6,725 nucleotides of DNA. Source: Kiritimatiellia bacterium. Lineage in GTDB: Bacteria > Verrucomicrobiota > Kiritimatiellia > RFP12 > UBA1067. A model generated the notes under the pieces. That model saw only the letters and a list, made by a program, of their open reading frames with translations, was not told the DNA's origin and ran no database searches. Every line of letters starts with the position of its first letter. The stretch's first letter is position 1. The stretch lies in NCBI GenBank assembly GCA_017629455.1, contig JAGBXE010000100.1:1-6725 (forward strand), read 5' to 3'. A program made the position numbers and the translations under genes. Positions 1-4,795 of the stretch are shown here, in pieces.

Positions 1-39
1 CAGCTCAAGAAGGCTGGTGCTGAAGTTGAGGTCAAGTAA
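1..39 (+). CDS. rplL: Ribosomal protein bL12 (L7/L12), C-terminal end only
   Basis: Frame 1 from the window edge reads QLKKAGAEVEVK and then a TAA stop. This matches the characteristic C-terminus of bacterial bL12, whose last helix and strand typically end in a lysine-rich stretch followed by AGAEVEVK or a close variant. bL12 forms the ribosomal stalk that recruits translation GTPases. Only 12 residues are visible, so the call rests on this tail alone, but the match is distinctive. The gene is followed directly by an intrinsic terminator and then by yihY. The rpoB gene that commonly follows rplL in bacteria is therefore not adjacent here. Confidence 0.82.
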   Translation, partial: QLKKAGAEVEVK

Positions 40-60
40 GACCGCTGCCTGAGGCATACG

Positions 61-99
61 AAGAGAGTTGCGCTAAATTCTGCGCAACTCTCTTTTTTT
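61..99 (+). terminator. Strong rho-independent terminator after rplL
   Basis: A perfect 13-bp stem (61-73 paired with 82-94; left arm AAGAGAGTTGCGC) encloses an 8-nt loop and is followed by an uninterrupted T run to 99. It lies 21 nt after the rplL stop and ends the ribosomal protein operon, separating it from the yihY promoter about 20 nt further on. Confidence 0.93.
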
Positions 100-119
100 C
101 TCACAAGTGCGCCATTAGA

Positions 120-128
120 TGGTATAAT
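120..128 (+). promoter_or_regulatory. Extended -10 promoter of the yihY operon
   Basis: TGGTATAAT carries a consensus TATAAT (123-128) with the TG extension at the right spacing. No recognisable -35 hexamer lies 16-19 bp upstream; that region is the end of the rplL terminator and the bases CTCACA. The ATG of yihY begins 8 nt after the last base of the hexamer, so transcription should start at or within about one base of the start codon. This predicts a leaderless mRNA. No Shine-Dalgarno sequence exists in the few bases between. Confidence 0.8.
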
Positions 129-135
129 ACAACGC

Positions 136-1092
136 ATGAAGAAAATTTTTCTTTGGTGCTCGGCTCTTGTACGTAACTTTCTTGACAACCGCTGCTCAAT
201 GCATGCGGCAGGACTTACGTATTTTTCTCTTCTTGCGGTAATGCCTGTTTTGTGCTGCGTCCTTGTTTTTGCAAAAGCCGTAGGTGTAGACGATTACGCT
301 AAAGGTTATATCAACAGGCAGATTGATGTTTTTATAACTGAAATTGAAAATGGCCGTGAGAGTGTTATCGCATCTTCTGTATCCGCGCTCGAGTCCGAAG
401 AGAAGCGCGAGGCCGGGCGCGCCGCAGTAGAAGCGTTCGCCCAGCAGGCAAGGACAGTTGCAAATACTTTGTTTGAGCGGATTGACGCATTTGATATCGG
501 CACATTCGGCTGGATTGGTTTTTGTTTTTTGCTTTGGACGATAGTTTCCTCGCTGAGTATGGTGGAGGAAAGCTTCAATCAGATATGGTCTGTTCCTCAG
601 CCGCGTCCAATATGGAAGCGCGCGCTGGCGTATCTTCTTATTCTTACGGTCGTACCAGTTTTCGCCGCCGCCGCAATGTCCTTTCCCGTGATGGGAGCCG
701 TGCGGAGCATAATTCTTGCAACATCAGATGTAACTTACGTCACGAAATGGCTCGGAGTCCATCTCGTAACTCTTCTCGATTCGTATTTTCTCAGATTTGC
801 TTTTACTTTCGGAATGTCGACTCTCGTCTTTTCATTCGTGTTCTGGTTTCTTCCAAATTGCCGCGTAACGTTCCGCAATGCTTTCTGGGGCGGCGTTTCT
901 ACGGCTCTCTTGTTCGGCGGATGGATGAAGCTCTGCGCAATAGCGCAAGTAGGAATCGCGAAATCATCTGCGCTCTACGGTTCATTCGCTTTCATCCCCA
1001 TTGTCTTGGCTTGGCTCTATATGAGCTGGCAGATTATTCTTCTTGGGGCGAACATGGTTGAATTGTTAGGAAGAGAGGGAACGGATAAATGA
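136..1092 (+). CDS. yihY: YihY/BrkB family inner-membrane protein
   Basis: This 318-residue protein is an integral inner-membrane protein of the YihY/virulence factor BrkB family, once called RNase BN in error; its molecular role is not settled. Family landmarks are visible. HAAGLTYFSLLAVMPVL at about 23-39 starts the first membrane helix. IGFCFLLWTIVSSLSMVEESFNQIW lies at about 127-151. FLPNCRVTFRNAFWGG lies at about 238-253, and YGSFAFIPIVLAWLYMSW with LLGANMVEL at about 281-311 forms the last helix. About six membrane segments can be read, at roughly 28-48, 123-146, 163-190, 205-238, 250-272 and 283-309. A charged helical stretch (about 55-120) separates the first two. Length is normal for the family. 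The start is chosen because it gives the usual short N-terminal helix before the conserved HAAGLTY block and sits at the predicted transcription start. The last 4 nt overlap the rmlD-type gene. Confidence 0.92.
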   Translation: MKKIFLWCSALVRNFLDNRCSMHAAGLTYFSLLAVMPVLCCVLVFAKAVGVDDYAKGYINRQIDVFITEIENGRESVIASSVSALESEEKREAGRAAVEAFAQQARTVANTLFERIDAFDIGTFGWIGFCFLLWTIVSSLSMVEESFNQIWSVPQPRPIWKRALAYLLILTVVPVFAAAAMSFPVMGAVRSIILATSDVTYVTKWLGVHLVTLLDSYFLRFAFTFGMSTLVFSFVFWFLPNCRVTFRNAFWGGVSTALLFGGWMKLCAIAQVGIAKSSALYGSFAFIPIVLAWLYMSWQIILLGANMVELLGREGTDK

Positions 1093-1943
1093 AGATTTTA
1101 ATTACGGGCGGCAAAGGAATGCTTGGCCGAGAATTGTGCCGTCGTCTTTGCGGGCATACGGTTGAGGCGGCAGATCTGCCCGATTGGGACATCACCGATA
1201 GCGAAGGGATTTTTGCGAAAATTATTTCGTTCGCTCCCGATGTCGTCATTCACTGTGCGGCCATGACGAAAGTCGATGATTGTGAAACAAATAAGGACAC
1301 TGCCTACCGCATCAACGAGGAAGGCTCTCGCAATGTCGCGCTCGCATGCGCCTCATGCGGCGCTCGTCTTATCGCAGTTTCAACAGATTACGTTTTTTCA
1401 GGCGACCCTCCGCGTGAGCCGTGGGCGTGGGGCGAGGGCGATCTTCCTTCTCCAAGGACCGTTTACGGGGCGTCTAAATTGGCGGGCGAGCGGATGATCT
1501 CGATGCTTTGCCCCTCTGCTGTAATTGTGCGCACGGCGTGGCTCTACGGTCCGCAAGGTCCGTCGTTTGTTCACACAATGGCATCGCTTGGAGCGAAGGA
1601 GGGTGATGCTCTTAAAGTAGTCAACGACCAGAAGGGGAACCCCACATCAACTGAGGTTGTCGCAGATGCGATAGCGTTTATTCTTGAAAAACCTGAAGTT
1701 TCAGGAATTGTGCACGCGACGTGTGAGGAGGCATGCTCGTGGTATGATTTTGCTTGCGAGATAAAGCGTCTTATGGGAGAGCGTTTTAAACGCGAAATTG
1801 TCCCGTGCACCACAGAGGAATTTCCGCGCCCTGCGCCTCGTCCGAAAAATTCAGCATTGCGCAAGAGTGCATTGAATGTGCTTGGGTACAGAACGCCTCG
1901 CTGGAAGGATGCGTTGGAGAAATTCATCCAGTCGGAGTTTTGA
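1089..1943 (+). CDS. rfbD: dTDP-4-dehydrorhamnose reductase (RmlD family)
   Basis: This 284-residue cytoplasmic short-chain dehydrogenase of the extended RmlD type would reduce dTDP-4-keto-L-rhamnose to dTDP-L-rhamnose with NAD(P)H, the last step of rhamnose donor synthesis for surface polysaccharides. Visible motifs in order are the Rossmann glycine motif GGKGMLG (7-13), CAAMTKVDDCE (56-66), STDYVFSG (98-105) holding the catalytic Thr99, the catalytic YGASK (Tyr126, Lys130), RTAWLYG (148-154), NDQKGNPTST (179-188) and the C-terminal RPAPRPKNSAL block (247-257) that contacts the sugar nucleotide in this family. The length is typical. The ATG overlaps the yihY stop as ATGA and is preceded by GAGGGA at good spacing, so the two genes are probably translationally coupled. 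No rmlA, rmlB or rmlC gene lies in the window, so a related 4-keto-sugar substrate cannot be excluded. Confidence 0.9.
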   Translation: MKILITGGKGMLGRELCRRLCGHTVEAADLPDWDITDSEGIFAKIISFAPDVVIHCAAMTKVDDCETNKDTAYRINEEGSRNVALACASCGARLIAVSTDYVFSGDPPREPWAWGEGDLPSPRTVYGASKLAGERMISMLCPSAVIVRTAWLYGPQGPSFVHTMASLGAKEGDALKVVNDQKGNPTSTEVVADAIAFILEKPEVSGIVHATCEEACSWYDFACEIKRLMGERFKREIVPCTTEEFPRPAPRPKNSALRKSALNVLGYRTPRWKDALEKFIQSEF

Positions 1944-1972
1944 GGATTTAAAAAAAACAAAAAAGGAAAAAC

Positions 1973-3460
1973 ATGAAAAAACTAATTCTTCTAATTCAAG
2001 TGTTTGCTCTTGCATCTTTTGCAATGGCATCAGATAAAAAGATCCCTGTCGCCGATTTCACCCGCAAGGTAGGCCCTCTTCGTCCCGAGCTTCATTCTTC
2101 AGGTTTCGGCCCGATGATTTGCTCGTGTACGGAGCAAGCCCTTGACGATATCCGTGCGATGGGTTTTAAAAGCGCGCGCACTCACGACTGGGCTCTTATA
2201 AACCCAAATCAGCGCGTGTGCGACTGGCACCACATGTTTCCGCTTGAGCATCTTGATGCGACAAAGCCGGAGAATTACGTTTTCGGCCCCACAGATTATC
2301 TCTTGAAGCGCACGCGTGAGGAGGTAGGGCTCGACATCTTCTTCCGTCTCGGCACTTCAATCGAGCATTCCGGGCCTAAAGTCCATTTCAATTCATTAAT
2401 CCCGAAGGACTTCGACAAGGTGGCGGAAGTTTTTGCAGGCACGGTGCGCCATTACAATCGAGGCTGGGCGAACGGATACAAGTGGAATATCCGCTATTGG
2501 GAAATATGGAACGAACCTGACGGCTTTAATAATATGTTCTGCCTGCCGGACGGTGACGGCGGGGCAACTCAGGCCGAGACAGATGCGAAATCGCAGAAGC
2601 GCCTTGAGCTTTTTGCGGAGCTTTTCGTAAAGTGCCTCAAGCGCCTCAAGAGCGAATTCGGCGATTCCATCAAGGTCGGAGGGCCCGCGACGATTTCGCT
2701 TAGGGAGGATTATTTCAGATTTTTGTTTAAGAAGTGCAAAGAGGCCGGAGTTGAGCCCGATTTCATTTCCTGGCACGGATACACTAACAATCCAAAGGAA
2801 TTTTCAGATGCCGCAGAACGCGCGCGCAAGATGTGCGACGAGTTCGGTTTTACTAAATGCGAGCTTATCGTAAACGAATGGCACTACTTTGGCGAGAACT
2901 ATACATGGGGCGATATGCAGCATTGCGCCGATCCTAAGATTAAAGCGCGCATCTGGGAGGGGCCCGACAGTCACAACGGCATACGCTCGTCATGTTTTAC
3001 GCTTGCCACACTCGTGAATTTGCAGGACTCAAAGCTCGATCAGGCGTTTTACTACGGCTGCAGACATATCGGCAGCTGGGGTTTTAAGGATGCGATGCAC
3101 AAGAAGTATAAGGTGTTTTACGCGCTCAAACTTTTCGGAGATATTATGCGCAACTATGCAGTGCGCTGCGCAGGAAGTACCGAGGGAACAATCACCACGT
3201 TCCCGGTTGAGAGCGCGAATGGCCGCAAAGGTCTTCTAGTTGTTGATTACGGCGGCACGAAGCGCAGAATCGATGTTCAGCTTAAAGGCGTTGATGTGAA
3301 GTCAAAGCTTAAAGCTAAAATTCTTGACTACAAGCACGACCTTACACCCCTTAAGCCTCATCCTCAATTTGGCAATCAAGCTACTATCTCGAAAGACGGT
3401 GTGCTTACCATCTGGAAGCCAGACTTCTTCAGCGCGGCGTTCTTTATTACGTTCGATTGA
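1973..3460 (+). CDS. Secreted glycoside hydrolase, GH39-like (clan GH-A)
   Basis: This 495-residue exported enzyme has a signal peptide: KK at 2-3, a hydrophobic core at 4-18, and probable cleavage after AMA (17-19). No lipobox cysteine follows, so it should be soluble in the periplasm or outside the cell. A TIM-barrel catalytic domain spans about 35-395. The acid/base is read as Glu181 in YWEIWNEPD, and the nucleophile as Glu302 in LIVNEWHYF. WHGYTNN (267-273) lies between them, in the order expected of clan GH-A. The stretch HDWALINPNQ (71-80) resembles GH39. Residues from about 400 form a beta-rich C-terminal domain, also usual in GH39. Known GH39 activities include beta-xylosidase and alpha-L-iduronidase; the substrate here cannot be read from sequence. 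About a dozen cysteines suit an exported protein. The gene lies 29 nt after rfbD with no terminator between. AAGGA at 1963-1967 is its ribosome site. Confidence 0.83.
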   Translation: MKKLILLIQVFALASFAMASDKKIPVADFTRKVGPLRPELHSSGFGPMICSCTEQALDDIRAMGFKSARTHDWALINPNQRVCDWHHMFPLEHLDATKPENYVFGPTDYLLKRTREEVGLDIFFRLGTSIEHSGPKVHFNSLIPKDFDKVAEVFAGTVRHYNRGWANGYKWNIRYWEIWNEPDGFNNMFCLPDGDGGATQAETDAKSQKRLELFAELFVKCLKRLKSEFGDSIKVGGPATISLREDYFRFLFKKCKEAGVEPDFISWHGYTNNPKEFSDAAERARKMCDEFGFTKCELIVNEWHYFGENYTWGDMQHCADPKIKARIWEGPDSHNGIRSSCFTLATLVNLQDSKLDQAFYYGCRHIGSWGFKDAMHKKYKVFYALKLFGDIMRNYAVRCAGSTEGTITTFPVESANGRKGLLVVDYGGTKRRIDVQLKGVDVKSKLKAKILDYKHDLTPLKPHPQFGNQATISKDGVLTIWKPDFFSAAFFITFD

Positions 3461-3482
3461 GTCTGGGCTCGGCTGAGCATTC

Positions 3483-4667
3483 TCATTTAGAAGTGTGCTT
3501 TTCCCTCCATGCGGATAAGGTTTGACCTGTCCGCATGCGGAAAAACTCTGCAAAGTGTGCCGTTCTTTTGTAGCCGCACGCATTGGCTATGTCGGCAACC
3601 GAAAGGGTCGTCTCCCTAAGAAGCTTCTTCGCGTGTTCAAGGCGCATTTCTCGTATGGCCGTGAGTATCGATTTGTTTTTTGCGGCGCGGTAATGAGTTT
3701 CCGCGCTTCTGCGCGAGCAACCGAGAGGCGATAGGATTTGCGCCACTGTATAGCCATCTAAAGCATGCTTTGTAATTTCTCTCTCAATTCGCATTACTAT
3801 TGAACGCGGAGCTTTAGGAGCAAGAGGTAGGGAAGTAGACTCACGCGGGGCGATGCCAAGCGGCTCGTAATGATGCACCGTCGGATTGTGCACTTGATTA
3901 CTGAGGCGCAAATGAAGAAGTTCTGCAAGAAGCCATCCGGCCTGGTTGAAGTCGAGTCTGATCGAAGAGAGCGACGGCTTAAGGTTGTTGCATAGCCTTT
4001 CGTCATCGTCAACGCCGATGACGGCGATATCATTTGGTATTGAAGCCCCGATGCGGATGCAAGAAGGGTAGAGTTCTTCCGCAATAGCGTCGTTTGCCAT
4101 CATCAGTCCGCACGCTCGCGGCAAGGCGGCAAGGAATGAATCTAATGCCTCTTTCTCCTTCTTTGTCGGAACGCTCCCGGCAGGCAACTCAAAAGTACGT
4201 ATCTTGCGCCCGGCAGTACCGAGGGCATTTTTAAAGGCAGTAAGACGCGCTTGCGACCAGGACCATTGCCGCGTGTAGCCGACAAAGGCAAAGTTGGTGC
4301 ATCCCATGGCCATAAGATGTTGCGCCGCTAAGGAGCCTACTGCGACAGGGTCGTGGTTTACGCGGAATGTGTGGCCGCCGAGCAGGCGATTGTCAAAGTC
4401 TAAAAATACGGCAGGTACTCCTAAGAGCGCCTTTTGTGTGAAGATGCGACGCGATGCATTCATGTCGACAAGGCATCCCATGGGCTTCCATCCAGCAATC
4501 GTCGCTCGCGCCTCCATTTCTGTCTTTGGAGCGTCAAGTGTGATTACCTTCCATTGTCTTGCTCGCGCAAAGCGGTATATGCCTTCGAGTTTTTCATTTG
4601 CAGGCCATTCCCGCCGCTGTGGAGAGCGGAAGAAAATGACAGTATTAGCCGCTTTTTCACTGTTCAT
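3483..4667 (-). CDS. XylR-like regulator: sugar-binding domain plus AraC HTH
   Basis: This 394-residue transcription factor has the XylR architecture. A periplasmic-binding-protein-like (LacI-type) ligand domain spans about 8-280. It is marked by NHDPVAVGSLAAQHL (104-118), FAFVGY (127-131), MMANDAIAEEL (189-199) and NDIAVIGVDDDERLCN (212-227), and closes with PLGIAPREST (269-278). An AraC-type DNA-binding domain spans about 288-392. Its first helix-turn-helix is near 306-330, and the second is LSVADIANACGYKRTAHFAEFFRMRTGQT (355-383), the family signature. It probably binds a sugar in the cytoplasm and activates or represses catabolic genes. The frame stays open to 4730, but the ATG at 4667 is preferred. 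It gives the normal family N-terminus, and it sits 7 nt after a consensus -10, which the longer version would have to read through. The gene converges on the GH39-like gene with 22 bp between. Confidence 0.88.
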   Translation of the reverse strand: MNSEKAANTVIFFRSPQRREWPANEKLEGIYRFARARQWKVITLDAPKTEMEARATIAGWKPMGCLVDMNASRRIFTQKALLGVPAVFLDFDNRLLGGHTFRVNHDPVAVGSLAAQHLMAMGCTNFAFVGYTRQWSWSQARLTAFKNALGTAGRKIRTFELPAGSVPTKKEKEALDSFLAALPRACGLMMANDAIAEELYPSCIRIGASIPNDIAVIGVDDDERLCNNLKPSLSSIRLDFNQAGWLLAELLHLRLSNQVHNPTVHHYEPLGIAPRESTSLPLAPKAPRSIVMRIEREITKHALDGYTVAQILSPLGCSRRSAETHYRAAKNKSILTAIREMRLEHAKKLLRETTLSVADIANACGYKRTAHFAEFFRMRTGQTLSAWREKHTSK

Positions 4668-4674
4668 GCTTTGA

Positions 4675-4683
4675 ATTATACCA
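4675..4683 (-). promoter_or_regulatory. Extended -10 promoter of the XylR-like regulator
   Basis: On the minus strand the sequence reads TGGTATAAT, identical to the yihY promoter, then 7 nt (TCAAAGC) and ATG at 4667. A possible -35, TTGCGC (minus strand, 4704-4699), lies 18 bp upstream. Transcription should start at or next to the start codon, giving a leaderless message without a Shine-Dalgarno sequence. The -35 sits inside the 10-bp palindrome TTTGCGCAAA, which suggests control at this site. Confidence 0.8.
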
Positions 4684-4695
4684 TAAAAGCATCCG

Positions 4696-4744
4696 TTTGC
4701 GCAAAAGTGTGCGTTGCGAAAATTGCGCATTTGGAAGCATTGGG
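4696..4744. promoter_or_regulatory. Candidate operator region: TTGCG repeats and palindromes
   Basis: The divergent intergenic stretch holds the perfect palindrome TTTGCGCAAA (4696-4705). It also holds two more TTGCG copies (4714-4718 and 4723-4727). The last is in a near-palindrome, TGCGCA with matching AA/TT flanks (4721-4732). Next comes a tandem pair, GCATTTGG (4727-4734) and GCATTGGG (4737-4744), with a period of 10 bp. These lie between the two divergent promoters, as expected for binding sites of the adjacent regulator. That they bind it is inference. Confidence 0.45.
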
Positions 4745-4755
4745 TGTGGGATTTT

Positions 4756-4764
4756 TGTTATAAT
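4756..4764 (+). promoter_or_regulatory. Extended -10 promoter of the beta-helix protein gene
   Basis: TGTTATAAT contains a consensus TATAAT (4759-4764) with the TG extension. No good -35 is seen at the usual distance, so an activator may be needed. Unlike the other two promoters, the predicted start near 4771 leaves a leader of about 25 nt that carries a Shine-Dalgarno sequence. Confidence 0.75.
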
Positions 4765-4780
4765 TTGATGAAACTTGAAA

Positions 4781-4787
4781 AAGAGGA
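4781..4787 (+). promoter_or_regulatory. Ribosome binding site fixing the ATG at 4796
   Basis: AAGAGGA lies 8 nt before the ATG at 4796. An in-frame TAA at 4790-4792, two codons upstream, rules out a longer protein. An ATG at 4768 just after the -10 is in a different frame and has no ribosome site. Confidence 0.82.
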
Positions 4788-4795
4788 AGTAATCT

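Noticed and set aside
47..59. TGCCTGAGGCA inverted repeat just before the rplL terminator
   Set aside because: The arms leave a one-base loop, which cannot form a hairpin, and the strong terminator immediately follows.
522..1061. Forward 179-codon frame inside yihY
   Set aside because: It overlaps the strongly conserved YihY coding frame throughout and is a serine/arginine-rich low-information product typical of an alternate frame.
2396..2776. Minus-strand 126-codon frame inside the GH39-like gene
   Set aside because: It is antisense to the catalytic core, has no ribosome site or family similarity, and is explained by the codon bias of the real gene.
3461..3485. Possible bidirectional terminator between the converging GH39-like and regulator genes
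   Set aside because: Only two overlapping 4-bp stems (GCTC/GAGC and TGAG/CTCA) with at most three T residues are present. This is too weak to call.
3508..3537. Hairpin CATGCGGA / TCCGCATG with an inner AGGT / ACCT stem
   Set aside because: It lies wholly inside the regulator's coding region, over the conserved FFRMRTGQTLSAW codons, and has no T tract. Codon constraint explains it well enough.
4668..4730. Upstream extension of the regulator to an ATG at 4730
   Set aside because: The added 21 residues have no family similarity and would be encoded by the -10/-35 region and palindrome of the gene's own promoter.
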